NCBI RefSeq assembly: GCF_001570605.1
Contig: NZ_BBXG01000004.1
Span: 558,001 to 622,000, forward strand
DNA from: Herbidospora cretacea
GTDB lineage: Bacteria; Actinomycetota; Actinomycetes; Streptosporangiales; Streptosporangiaceae
DNA: 64,000 nucleotides
Direction of reading: 5' to 3'
In this document: positions 42,837 to 51,427 of the stretch, one piece after another
How the letters are laid out: each line of letters opens with the position of its first letter
Numbering within the stretch: the stretch's first letter is position 1
The notes under the pieces: generated by a model
Told to the model about the DNA's origin: nothing
Seen by the model: only the letters and a program-made list of their open reading frames with translations
The model's database searches: none
Made by a program: the position numbers and the translations under genes

Positions 42837-43369
42837 GGTGTCGGGGGGTTTATGGCCAAGACGATCTCCGTGTTGGTCGCAGAGTCATTCAGGTAGCGGT
42901 GCGGCCGGTTGGAGTCGAGCGTCAGGCTCTCGCCCGCCGCGACGGTGTAGCTCGACCGCTCGACCTGGACGGTGAGAGTGCCGGAGACGACGTACACGCA
43001 CTCCATGGACGGGTGGCTCCACAGTTCCTCGCTGGAGACCTCGCCCGGGGCCAGCACGGCGTGGAGCACCTCGAGCTGCCCGTTGCCGGGGGTCAGCCGC
43101 TCGTAGCGGATCTGGCCGTTGGGCGCGCCGAGGGTGGTGCGCTCGCCGGGCCGGCTGATCCACACCGCGGGCGCGGCCGGGTCTTCGAACAGCGAGGCGA
43201 TGGACGCGCCGAAGACCCCGGCCAGGCGGCGCAGGGTCGACAGGCTCGGCTCGGTGACGCCCCGCTCGATCTGGCTGAGCAGCGTCGGGGAGACCCCGGC
43301 CTGCTCGGCCAGGGCGCGCAGGCTCATCCCCCGTTCGGTGCGCAGCTCGTGCAAGCGATCTCCGATCAC
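42833..43369 (-). CDS. XRE-family regulator with C-terminal cupin sensor
   Basis: 178 aa from GTG 43369. HTH_3 domain: MSLRALAEQAGVSPTLLSQI (about residues 15-34) and VTEPSLSTLRRLAGVF. The cupin_2 domain (about 105-175) includes HPSMECVYVVSGTLTVQVE and LDSNRPHRYLN. This PuuR/SutR-like architecture usually senses a small metabolite and represses its catabolic genes. Two matching inverted repeats (43400 and 43534) lie between it and the divergent Opp/Dpp-type operon. Confidence 0.92.
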   Translation of the reverse strand: MIGDRLHELRTERGMSLRALAEQAGVSPTLLSQIERGVTEPSLSTLRRLAGVFGASIASLFEDPAAPAVWISRPGERTTLGAPNGQIRYERLTPGNGQLEVLHAVLAPGEVSSEELWSHPSMECVYVVSGTLTVQVERSSYTVAAGESLTLDSNRPHRYLNDSATNTEIVLAINPPTP

Positions 43370-43399
43370 CTACGCCGTCCTTCCTACCATCGCAGTGTC

Positions 43400-43420
43400 A
43401 CGTGCAGGTTAACTACACGC
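43400..43420. promoter_or_regulatory. Operator candidate, copy 1 (imperfect)
   Basis: ACGTGCAG-GTTAA-CTACACGC; the right arm matches the perfect copy at 43535 in 6 of 8 positions. About 31 bp upstream of the XRE-cupin start. Confidence 0.6.
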
Positions 43421-43495
43421 GTGGGCAGCACCGTAAGGGTGCCGATGTTCGCCGTCAACAGACAGTTGTGAGCAGGTGATCAGCGGTGACGGGTC

Positions 43496-43525
43496 TTGAC
43501 GCGGTCGCTGCCCACGGCCTAGCGT
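43496..43525 (+). promoter_or_regulatory. Promoter of the Opp/Dpp-type operon
   Basis: TTGACG (43496-43501), 18-bp spacer, TAGCGT (43520-43525). The predicted start site falls at the left edge of the palindrome at 43534, which suits repression. Confidence 0.5.
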
Positions 43526-43533
43526 GCCCGGTC

Positions 43534-43556
43534 AACGTGCAGTAAGGCTGCACGTT
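43534..43556. promoter_or_regulatory. Operator candidate, copy 2 (perfect palindrome)
   Basis: AACGTGCAG-TAAGG-CTGCACGTT, 9-bp perfect arms, immediately downstream of the predicted -10 box and 94 bp before the binding-protein ATG. Shares half-site and 5-bp spacer with the copy at 43400. Confidence 0.7.
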
Positions 43557-43649
43557 CGGCTGTGGCCTCGTGCCGCCGCCGCTCAGGAGAGTCATGACAT
43601 CGCCCCATATGTCTGAGCGGGCCCCCGTAGCCCGGCCTTGGAGTCCCTC

Positions 43650-45236
43650 ATGAAGATCCGCCGGTCTGTCGGTGCGCTCACCGCCGCTGTGGCCCTGAGC
43701 CTGCTCGCCGCCTGCGGCGGTGGCAACGCCGCCGCTCCGTCCTCGCCCGGCGGGCAGGGCGGCAAGACCCTCGTCATCGACACCGCCTTCCAGCTCAAGA
43801 CGACCGACCCCGCCCGCATGTACGAGCCCTCGGGTCTGCTGATCGACCAGACGATCTACGACACGCTGCTCACCTTCAAGGGCAGCGACGTGACCAAGCC
43901 GGTCCCGGCGCTCGCGGAGTCGTTCACCGCCTCCGACGACGCCAAGACCTTCACGTTCAAGCTGCGCACCGACGCGAAGTTCTCCGACGGCACCCCGGTC
44001 ACCTCGGCCGACGTCGCCTTCTCGCTCAACCGCGTGAAGAACGTCAAGGGCAACCCGTCGTTCCTGATGGCGGGCCTCACGGTCACCGCGCCCGACCCCG
44101 CCACCGTCGTGATCGCCAGCGAGGAGCCGAACACCGCCATCCCGTTCATCCTGCCGAACCCCGCCCTGGGGATCGTCAACTCGGCGGTGGCCAAGAAGAA
44201 CGGCGCCACGGACGCCGAGGACGCCGACAAGACCGACACCGCCGAGGCGTTCTTCAACAAGCAGTCGCAGGGCAGCGGCCCGTACGTCCTGGAGAGCTAC
44301 AGCACCACCTCGCAGGTCGTGCTGAAGCTGAACGAGAACTACTGGGGCCCCAAGCCCGTGTACTCCAAGGTCGTCGTGCGCAACACGCAGGCCAACGTGC
44401 AGCGGCTCAACGTGCAGAAGGGCGAGTCGCAGATCGCGGTGGACCTGTCGCCCGAGCAGGCCAAGGGCATGGGCGACCTCCAGGTCGTCAACGGCGCCTC
44501 GCCGAACGTGTTCTTCCTGTTCGCCAACGACAACCCGGAGATCTCCAAGATCTCCTCGAACCCGAAGTTCCAGGAGGCGGTGCGGTACGGCGTCGACTAC
44601 CAGGGACTCGTCGACCTGGCCGGTGAGGGAGCCGTGCAGGCGCCCGGCATCGTCCCCTCGCTCTTCCTCGGCGCGCTTCCGGCCGCCGACGGGATCAAGC
44701 GCGACGTCGAGAAGGCCAAGGCCGCGCTGGCGGCGTCGGGCCTGCAGAACCCGACGGTCAAGCTGAACTACCCGAGCGACGTGCAGGTCAACGGCCTCAA
44801 CTTCGGCGACCTCGCCGCCCGCGTGCAGGCCAACCTCAAGGAGGTCGGCATCAACGTGGAGCTGGCCCCGGCGTCGGTGCAGACCGCGCTGGAGTCCTAC
44901 CGGGGCGGCACCGAGGAGATGGGCCTGTGGCAGTGGGGCCCGGACTTCCCCGACCCCAGCAACTACCTCAACTTCCTGCCGGCCCAGACCGTGGGCCTGC
45001 GCGCCGGATGGGCCGAGGGCGCGTCCCCCGACCTGGAGGAGCTCGGCGCCAAGGCCCGCACCACCGTCGACGACGCCGCCCGCTCGGCGCTGTACGTCGA
45101 CATCCAGCACAAGATGAACGAGGCCGGCCCGATCATTCCGCTGATCCAGCCGGCCCAGATCCTGGTCGGCGCCAAGTCGGTGCGCAACCTCCAGTCCAAC
45201 GCCCTCTGGCTGGTCAACGTCCGTGAGCTCGGCTAA
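43650..45236 (+). CDS. ABC transporter substrate-binding lipoprotein, family 5 (Opp/Dpp type)
   Basis: 528 aa, with TTGGAG 6 nt before the ATG. Signal peptide with lipobox LLAAC (Cys about residue 25). Family-5 pattern: SGLLIDQTIYDTLL, FTFKLRTDAKFSDGTPVTSA, GSGPYVLESYSTTSQVVLK and LWQWGPDFPDPSNYLNF. Such proteins bind peptides, opines, nickel or other amphoteric compounds. First gene of a nine-gene operon that ends with catabolic enzymes, so the ligand is probably their substrate. Confidence 0.94.
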   Translation: MKIRRSVGALTAAVALSLLAACGGGNAAAPSSPGGQGGKTLVIDTAFQLKTTDPARMYEPSGLLIDQTIYDTLLTFKGSDVTKPVPALAESFTASDDAKTFTFKLRTDAKFSDGTPVTSADVAFSLNRVKNVKGNPSFLMAGLTVTAPDPATVVIASEEPNTAIPFILPNPALGIVNSAVAKKNGATDAEDADKTDTAEAFFNKQSQGSGPYVLESYSTTSQVVLKLNENYWGPKPVYSKVVVRNTQANVQRLNVQKGESQIAVDLSPEQAKGMGDLQVVNGASPNVFFLFANDNPEISKISSNPKFQEAVRYGVDYQGLVDLAGEGAVQAPGIVPSLFLGALPAADGIKRDVEKAKAALAASGLQNPTVKLNYPSDVQVNGLNFGDLAARVQANLKEVGINVELAPASVQTALESYRGGTEEMGLWQWGPDFPDPSNYLNFLPAQTVGLRAGWAEGASPDLEELGAKARTTVDDAARSALYVDIQHKMNEAGPIIPLIQPAQILVGAKSVRNLQSNALWLVNVRELG

Positions 45237-46305
45237 GCCGAAAAGCGGTACCCCGGGGGCGGGCCGGCGTCCGGCCCGCCCCGGCGGGGTGCTGCTGCGG
45301 TTCCTCGTCCGGCGGCTGGCGGCCGCCCTGCTGCTGTGCGTCGGCATCACGCTCGTGGCCTTCACCCTGACCCAGCTGGTCCCGGGCGATCCCGCCGCCG
45401 CCAACCTGGGGCAGTCGGCGGTCGACGACCCGGCCGCGGTGGCCGCGTTCCGCGCCAAGTACGGGCTGGACCAGCCCGTCCCGGTGCAGTACCTGACGTA
45501 CATCGGCAACGTGTTCCAGGGGAATCTGGGCGTGTCGCAGCAGAGCCACCGGCCGGTGGCCGAGGACCTGGCCGAGTTCGTGCCGGCCACGATCGAGCTC
45601 GCGCTGTTCGCGATCGTGCTGTCGCTCGTCGTGGGCGTCGCCCTCGGCGTCGTGGCCGCCGTCAACCGCGACCGCTGGCCCGACCAGGTGCTCCGGGTGG
45701 TCAGCCTGGGCGGGGTGTCCATGCCGACCTTCTGGGTCGCGCTCGTCGCGTTCTACCTGCTGTCGTTCAAGTTCGACCTGCTGCCGGGCACCGGACGACT
45801 GGATCCGGTGCTGAGCCCGCCGCCGTACACGACGGGCTTCTACTCGGTGGACGCGGCGCTGGCCGGACAGTGGGACGTCATGTGGTCGGCGATCGGCCAC
45901 CTGGTGCTGCCCTCGCTCGTGCTGGCCGTCTACACGGTCGGCATGCTGATGCGCTTCAGCCGGGCCTCGGTGCTGGAGATCCTCGGCAACGACTACGTGC
46001 GCGCGGCCAGGGCCAAGGGCCTGCCCGAGCGGGTGGTCATCGTCCGGCACGTCCTGCGCCCCGCGATGGTCGCGATCATCACGGTGGCCGGAGTCGCCTT
46101 CGGCAGCCTGCTGTCGGGGGCCGTGCTGGTGGAGAAGATCTTCTCCTGGCCCGGCGTCGGCCAGTACGCCTATCGCAGCGCGGTCAACCTCGACCTGCCC
46201 GGCATCATGGGCGTCAGCATCGTCGTCGCCGCCGTGTACATCCTCATCAACCTGCTCGTCGACCTGCTGTACGGGGTCATCGACCCGAGGATCAGGCTCT
46301 CATGA
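45223..46305 (+). CDS. ABC transporter permease, DppB type
   Basis: 360 aa from GTG 45223, overlapping the binding-protein gene by 14 bp; GTG 45289 would remove 22 residues of Pro/Arg-rich lead. First membrane segment LAAALLLCVGITLVAFTLTQ, then LVPGDPAAA, the EAA loop YVRAARAKGLPERVVIVRHV and KIFSWPGVGQ, all standard for DppB. Works with the DppC-type subunit encoded next. Confidence 0.93.
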   Translation: MSSAKPKSGTPGAGRRPARPGGVLLRFLVRRLAAALLLCVGITLVAFTLTQLVPGDPAAANLGQSAVDDPAAVAAFRAKYGLDQPVPVQYLTYIGNVFQGNLGVSQQSHRPVAEDLAEFVPATIELALFAIVLSLVVGVALGVVAAVNRDRWPDQVLRVVSLGGVSMPTFWVALVAFYLLSFKFDLLPGTGRLDPVLSPPPYTTGFYSVDAALAGQWDVMWSAIGHLVLPSLVLAVYTVGMLMRFSRASVLEILGNDYVRAARAKGLPERVVIVRHVLRPAMVAIITVAGVAFGSLLSGAVLVEKIFSWPGVGQYAYRSAVNLDLPGIMGVSIVVAAVYILINLLVDLLYGVIDPRIRLS

Positions 46306-47138
46306 CGACTGGATCCCGCACCCCGTGGCGGCAGCCCCTGGCTCTGGTCGGCGCCGCCTTCGTCGTGCTGTGGGTGCTGGTGGCGCTGCTCGCCCCCGTG
46401 CTCGCCCCCTACGGCCCGCTCGACCAGATCGCCGACAAGCTGCTCGAACCGTCGGCGCAGCACCTGTTCGGCACCGACCAGCTCGGCCGCGACGTGCTCA
46501 GCCGGGTCGTCTACGGCGCGCAGGTGTCGCTGCCGCTGGCGTTCCTGCTCGTCGCCCTCTCGGCGGTGATCGGGTCGGTCGTCGGCGCGGTGGCCGGGTT
46601 CTTCGGCGGCTGGGTCGACGGCACGCTCATGCGGCTGGCCGACCTGGTGTTCGCCTTCCCCGGCATCATCCTGGCCATGGCGGTCGCCGCCGCCCTCGGC
46701 CCCGAGCTGCGCAACGCCGTGCTCGCGGTCGTCGTGGTGTCCTGGCCCTCCTACGCCCGGCTGGTGCGCGGCCTGGTCATGTCGGCCCGCAACTCCGAGT
46801 ACGTCGCCGCCGGGCGGCTGCTCGGCTCCTCGTCGGTCCGCACGATGATCGTCGACCTGCGGCCCAACGTCGCCGGGCCGGTGCTGGTCATGGCGGCGCT
46901 CGACGTGGGCAACGCCGTGCTGCTGCTGTCGGGCCTGTCGTTCCTGGGGCTCGGCGCGCAGCCGCCCATGGCCGAGTGGGGCTCCATGGTGGTGTCCGGG
47001 ATGGACTACTTCGACCTGTGGTGGCTGTGGCTGTATCCGGGCCTGTCCATCCTGACCGTCGTGCTCGCCTTCAACTTCGTCGGAGACACGCTGCGGGACG
47101 CCCTCGATCCGCGCACCGCGCGTGCGATCAGGGGGTGA
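46302..47138 (+). CDS. ABC transporter permease, DppC type
   Basis: 278 aa; ATGA overlap with the DppB-type gene. First membrane segment LALVGAAFVVLWVLVALLA, FGTDQLGRDVLSRVVYGAQV (DppC hallmark), EAA-like loop YVAAGRLLGSSSVRTMIVD and LSFLGLGAQPPMAEWGSM. Completes the inner-membrane channel. Confidence 0.94.
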   Translation: MTTGSRTPWRQPLALVGAAFVVLWVLVALLAPVLAPYGPLDQIADKLLEPSAQHLFGTDQLGRDVLSRVVYGAQVSLPLAFLLVALSAVIGSVVGAVAGFFGGWVDGTLMRLADLVFAFPGIILAMAVAAALGPELRNAVLAVVVVSWPSYARLVRGLVMSARNSEYVAAGRLLGSSSVRTMIVDLRPNVAGPVLVMAALDVGNAVLLLSGLSFLGLGAQPPMAEWGSMVVSGMDYFDLWWLWLYPGLSILTVVLAFNFVGDTLRDALDPRTARAIRG

Positions 47139-47140
47139 CC

Positions 47141-48115
47141 GTGGGAACGCTACTGGAGGTCGAGGACCTCACCGTGTGGCTCGCCACCAGGAACGGCCCC
47201 CGCAAGGCCGTCGACGGCCTGTCGTTCCGGGTCGACTCCGGCGAGGTCTTCGGCATCGCGGGGGAGAGCGGCAGCGGCAAGACGATGACCGCGATGGCGC
47301 TGCTCGGCCTGCTCCCGCACGCCGCCAGGACCGGCGGCCGGGCCGTCTTCGAGGGCCGCGACCTGCTGGCCATGAAGCCGCGCGAGCTGCGCGACGTGCG
47401 CGGGCGCAGCATCGCGATGGTGTCGCAGGACCCCTCCACGAGCCTGCACCCGATGCTCAGCATCGAGACCCAGGTGACCGAGCACATGCGCCACCACCTG
47501 GGCATCGGCAGGTCGGAGGCGCGCGGCCGGGCGGTCGAGCTGCTGTCGACGGTACGCATCCCCGACCCCGAACGGGCGCTGGGGGCCCACCCGGCCCAGT
47601 TCTCCGGCGGCATGCGCCAGCGCATCGCCATCGCCGTGGCGCTGGCGTGCGAGCCCCGGCTGCTGCTGGCCGACGAGCCGACGACCGCGCTCGACGTCAC
47701 CGTGCAGGCGGGCATCCTGCGGCTGCTCGACCGGCTGCGGCGCGAGCGCGACCTCGCGGTCGTCGTGATCACCCACGACCTGGGCGTGATGTCGGCCGTG
47801 GCCGACCGCATCTGCGTCATGTACGGAGGCCGCACCGCCGAGGTCGGCCCGCGCGAGACCGTGCTGACCCACCCCCGCCACCCCTACACCCGGGGCCTGC
47901 TCGACGCGCTGCCCCACCCGGAGGGCGGGGCGGCGGCGCTGCGGCCGATCCCGGGCAGCCCGCCGTCGCTCGGCGCGGTGCCCGACGGCTGCCCGTTCCA
48001 CCCGCGCTGCGCGTTCGCCGTCGACTCCTGCCGGGTGGACCGCCCCGAGCCGGTCCTCATCGGGTCCGATCACCGGCTGGCCTGCCCGCCCGACCCGCTG
48101 GGAGAGTCCGCATGA
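47141..48115 (+). CDS. ABC transporter ATP-binding protein, DppD type
   Basis: 324 aa from GTG 47141 (AGGGGG, 5-nt spacing); GTG 47135, which overlaps the previous stop, is the alternative. Walker A GESGSGKTM, Q-loop VSQDPSTSLHP, signature FSGGMRQRIAIAVAL, Walker B LLLADEPTTALD. The C-terminal oligopeptide-transporter domain has the Cys cluster CPFHPRCAFAVDSC (four Cys) that often carries an iron-sulfur cluster. Confidence 0.93.
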   Translation: MGTLLEVEDLTVWLATRNGPRKAVDGLSFRVDSGEVFGIAGESGSGKTMTAMALLGLLPHAARTGGRAVFEGRDLLAMKPRELRDVRGRSIAMVSQDPSTSLHPMLSIETQVTEHMRHHLGIGRSEARGRAVELLSTVRIPDPERALGAHPAQFSGGMRQRIAIAVALACEPRLLLADEPTTALDVTVQAGILRLLDRLRRERDLAVVVITHDLGVMSAVADRICVMYGGRTAEVGPRETVLTHPRHPYTRGLLDALPHPEGGAAALRPIPGSPPSLGAVPDGCPFHPRCAFAVDSCRVDRPEPVLIGSDHRLACPPDPLGESA

Positions 48116-49053
48116 GCGCGCTGCTGGAGGCGACCGGGGTCGCCGTCGAATACCACCGGACCGGCGCGCCGCCGCTGCGCGCCGTCGACCACGCCGACCT
48201 GACCCTCGCCCGGGGCGAGATCCTCGGGCTGGTCGGCGAGTCCGGGTGCGGCAAGTCGACGCTGGGCCGCGCGGTCGTCGGGCTCCAGCCCACCGCCGCC
48301 GGGGAGATCCGCTTCGACGGCCGCCCGGTCGCGCCGCTCGGGCTGCGCCGCCGCCCGCCCGGCATGCGCGGGCTGCAGATGGTCTTCCAGGACCCGTACG
48401 CCTCCCTCAACCCCCGCCGCCTCGTCGGCGACCAGGTCGGCGACGGGTACCTGCTCGGCGGGACGTCCAAGACCGAGGCCCGCCGCCGGGCCGGTGAGCT
48501 GCTCGAACGCGTCGGCCTCCCGGCCGACGCCGTCAAGCGCTACCCGCACGAGTTCAGCGGCGGCCAGCGCCAGCGCATCGCGATCGCCAGGACCCTGGCC
48601 GCCGAGCCGAGCTGCATCATCGCCGACGAGCCGATCAGCGCGCTCGACGCCTCGGCCCAGGCGTCGGTCGCCAACCTGCTGGTCGAGCTGGTCCGCGAGC
48701 TCGACATGGGCCTGGTCTTCATCTCGCACGACCTGTCGGTGGTGCGGCAGATCGCCGACCGCACCGCGGTCATGTACCTGGGCCGCGTCGTCGAGGTCGG
48801 GCCGACCCGGCAGGTGTGGTCGGAGCCCGCCCACCCGTACACCAAGGCGCTCATCTCGGCGGTGCCCCGGGCCGACGGCGCGGGCGTGCTGCCGGTCGAG
48901 CTGCCCGGCGACGTGCCCGACCCCTCCCGGCCCCCCGGCGGCTGCCGGTTCCACCCGCGCTGCCCGGTGGCCCTGCCGTCGTGCGCGCACGACGACCCGC
49001 CGCTCACGATCCTGCGGGACGGCCGGTCGGCCGCCTGCGTCCTGGCGAAGTGA
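48112..49053 (+). CDS. ABC transporter ATP-binding protein, DppF type
   Basis: 313 aa; ATGA overlap. Walker A GESGCGKST, Q-loop FQDPYASLNPR, signature FSGGQRQRIAIARTL, Walker B CIIADEPISALD, and the C-terminal CRFHPRCPVALPSC Cys cluster. Pairs with the DppD-type ATPase. The stop codon region is duplicated (49047-49076). Confidence 0.94.
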   Translation: MSALLEATGVAVEYHRTGAPPLRAVDHADLTLARGEILGLVGESGCGKSTLGRAVVGLQPTAAGEIRFDGRPVAPLGLRRRPPGMRGLQMVFQDPYASLNPRRLVGDQVGDGYLLGGTSKTEARRRAGELLERVGLPADAVKRYPHEFSGGQRQRIAIARTLAAEPSCIIADEPISALDASAQASVANLLVELVRELDMGLVFISHDLSVVRQIADRTAVMYLGRVVEVGPTRQVWSEPAHPYTKALISAVPRADGAGVLPVELPGDVPDPSRPPGGCRFHPRCPVALPSCAHDDPPLTILRDGRSAACVLAK

Positions 49054-49076
49054 CCCTGTGGGAAGTGACCCTATGG
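49047..49076 (+). repeat. 15-bp tandem duplication at the DppF stop codon
   Basis: GAAGTGACCCTGTGG is followed directly by GAAGTGACCCTATGG (14 of 15 identical). The first copy holds the DppF stop (AAG-TGA); the second supplies the ATG of the next gene. Confidence 0.8.
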
Positions 49077-51427
49077 AAGGACATCCCGTGCTCGCGGAGC
49101 TGACCGAGCGGTTCTGGGCCTGGCGGCTGGCCACCACGCCGCGTAGCCGCGACGACATCCCCCGGGTGGTCCGCCCCGCCGGGTGGCGCCCGGAGTGGGA
49201 CGCCGTCACCGTCGAGGAGGACCGGCGGTTCCTGGCCGCGATCGAGAGCGACCTGGCGGCCGTCGCCCCGTCGGCGGACCCCGCCGTCGAGGTGCCGCGC
49301 CGGCTGCTCGGCTCGGCGGCCGCGCGGGCGCGCTGGGAGCTCGACGTCGTACGGAGCTGGCGGCGCGACCCCTGGTTCTACCTCGACCAGACCGTCGGCC
49401 ACGTCTACGACGCGCTGCTCGCGCCCGCCCCCTTCGACCCGGCCCGCAGCGCCGACCTGGTCGAACGGCTGCGCTGGATCCCCGGCACCCTCGCCACGGC
49501 CAGGGACAACCTCGACGGCACCGCCACCCGTGAGTTCGCCGACCTCGCCCTGGCCGACAGCCTGGACGTCGCCGGCCAGCTCCGGACCGCCGTCGCGCTG
49601 CTGCTGCCGCACCTCGACCCGGCCGTCCGCGACGACGCCACCGAGGCGGCCGAGGCGGCGGCGGTGGCGCTCGCCGATTGGCGGGCCTGGCTGACCGAGC
49701 GGCTGCCGTCCTTCGCCCCCCACCGGCCGGTCGGCGCGGAGGCGTTCGGCTTCTTCCTGCACCAGGTCGCCCTGCTGCCCTGGTCGGCGGACGAGATCCT
49801 CGCCCTGGCCGCCCAGGAGCGCGACCGCGCCGAGGCGTTCGAGCTGTTCGAACGGGCCAGGTCGGGCCCGCTCGAATGGCCGCCGCCCCCGGCGAGCGCC
49901 GAGGAGCAGAGCGCGGCCGAACGGGCCGCCGAGCTGGAGGTGCGCGCCTTCTACGAGGAGCGCGGCCTGCTGTCGCAGCCGCCGGAGCTGCGGCACTACC
50001 GGAACCTGCCCCGGCCCGACTACCTGGAGCCGCTGCGCTGGCTGGGCGTCAGCGACGACCTCACCGACGAGAACCGGCTCGACCAGGACGGCGTCAGCTA
50101 CGTCCCGGTGCCCGGCCCCGACCTGCCCTACTTCTACCGGGCCAACGCCGCCGACCCCCGGGCCGGGATCATCCACGAGGGCGTCCACTACCAGCAGCTC
50201 GCGCTGACCTGGCGGCACCCCGACCCGGCCCACCGGCGCTTCTACGACTCCGTGCCCAACGAGGGCATCGCCTTCTACAACGAGGAGATGATGCTCCAGG
50301 CCGGCCTCTTCGAGGACGCGCCGCTCACCCGGGCCATCGTCTACAACTTCATGCGGCTGCGCGCGATCAGGGTCGAGGTGGACGTGCGCCTGGCGCTCGG
50401 CGAGATCGACATCGACGGCGCGGCCCGCATGCTGCACGAACTCGTCCCGGTCGACCTCGGCACCGCCAGGGAGGAGGCCGCCTTCTTCGCCGCGACCCCC
50501 GGGCAGGGGCTGTCGTACCAGGTGGGGAAGGTCCAGGTGACGCGCCTGCTGGCCGACGCCGCCCGCCGCGACCGCGACGGCTTCGACCTGCGCGCCTTCC
50601 ACGACGCCCTGTGGTCCGACGGCAACATCCCGCTGGCCGTCCAGCGCCTGCACCTGCTGGGCGACGCGAGCGAACTGGAGAGGGCCGACGCCCTGGCGGG
50701 CGACATGCGCGCCTTCGCGGCCGAACTCCTCGACGCGATCACCTCCGGCGACGTCGACCGCCTCCAGGACCTGTACGCCGACGACATCCGCGTCTGGCAC
50801 AACTACGACGGCGTCGAGCGGGACAAGGCCGAGAGCCTCGACGCGGTCCGCCTCATCGACGCCGGGATCGAGAACTTCCACGCCACCGACGTGCGCGTCG
50901 ACCCGGTGCCCGGCGGCTACGTGCAGCGCTGCGTCTACCGGGGCCGCGACCGCGAGGAGGGCGCCGAGATGGCGGTCGACGCGATGATGCGCGTCGAGGT
51001 GCGGAACGGCCGGGTCACCCGGATCGAGGAGTACACCGACCCGGCCCAGGGCTCGGTCCCCTCGGTCACCCGGTTCAAGGACGGCTCGGGCTGGGAGGAG
51101 CAGGCCGGCTACTCCCGCGCCGCCCGCGAGGGCGATCTCATCGCCGTGAGCGGCACGACGGCCGACGGCGCGGGCACCTACGCCCAGACCCTCGACGCCC
51201 TGCGCCGGGGTGTGGCGGCGGTGGAGGCCCTGGGCGGGTCGCGCGCGACCGTGTTCCGGACCCGCCTGCTGCTCACCCCCGACGCCGACTGGGAGGAGGC
51301 CGCGCGCGCCCACGCCGAGGTGCTCGGCGACGTGGCCCCCGCCAACAGCACCTATGTGGTCGGCGCGCTCATCGGCGAGGGCTTCCTGGTCGAGGTCGAG
51401 ATCGACGCGAAGGCGGCCTGCGCGTGA
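49073..51427 (+). CDS. DUF885 metalloprotease-like / NTF2-like / RidA-like triple-domain fusion
   Basis: 784 aa from ATG 49073; GTG 49088 has a better ribosome-binding site (AAGGA, 6 nt). Residues ~1-540 are a DUF885 domain with the zinc motif IIHEGVHYQQ (HEGVH at 368-372) and VPNEGIAFYNEEMM, the expected third ligand. Residues ~545-655 look NTF2/SnoaL-like (LLDAITSGDVDRLQDLYADD; RIEEYTDP). Residues ~663-784 are RidA-like (GDLIAVSGTTADGAGTYAQT; GEGFLVEVEID), but the substrate-binding Arg of canonical RidA is replaced (NSTYVVGAL). No stop or frameshift separates the parts. DUF885 proteins are probable peptidases; with a peptide-type importer upstream, it may cleave the imported compound and then process an unstable product. 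The three-part architecture is not one I know. Confidence 0.85.
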   Translation: MEGHPVLAELTERFWAWRLATTPRSRDDIPRVVRPAGWRPEWDAVTVEEDRRFLAAIESDLAAVAPSADPAVEVPRRLLGSAAARARWELDVVRSWRRDPWFYLDQTVGHVYDALLAPAPFDPARSADLVERLRWIPGTLATARDNLDGTATREFADLALADSLDVAGQLRTAVALLLPHLDPAVRDDATEAAEAAAVALADWRAWLTERLPSFAPHRPVGAEAFGFFLHQVALLPWSADEILALAAQERDRAEAFELFERARSGPLEWPPPPASAEEQSAAERAAELEVRAFYEERGLLSQPPELRHYRNLPRPDYLEPLRWLGVSDDLTDENRLDQDGVSYVPVPGPDLPYFYRANAADPRAGIIHEGVHYQQLALTWRHPDPAHRRFYDSVPNEGIAFYNEEMMLQAGLFEDAPLTRAIVYNFMRLRAIRVEVDVRLALGEIDIDGAARMLHELVPVDLGTAREEAAFFAATPGQGLSYQVGKVQVTRLLADAARRDRDGFDLRAFHDALWSDGNIPLAVQRLHLLGDASELERADALAGDMRAFAAELLDAITSGDVDRLQDLYADDIRVWHNYDGVERDKAESLDAVRLIDAGIENFHATDVRVDPVPGGYVQRCVYRGRDREEGAEMAVDAMMRVEVRNGRVTRIEEYTDPAQGSVPSVTRFKDGSGWEEQAGYSRAAREGDLIAVSGTTADGAGTYAQTLDALRRGVAAVEALGGSRATVFRTRLLLTPDADWEEAARAHAEVLGDVAPANSTYVVGALIGEGFLVEVEIDAKAACA

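Noticed and set aside
43582-43604. GACAT and ATGTC half-sites near the Opp-type operon
   Set aside because: The spacer is 8 bp rather than 3, so it is unlikely to be the same GntR operator as at 27364 and 27473.
43455-45722. 755-codon minus-strand open frame over the binding-protein gene
   Set aside because: Val/Arg/Gly repeats without motifs, antisense to a clear lipoprotein gene.
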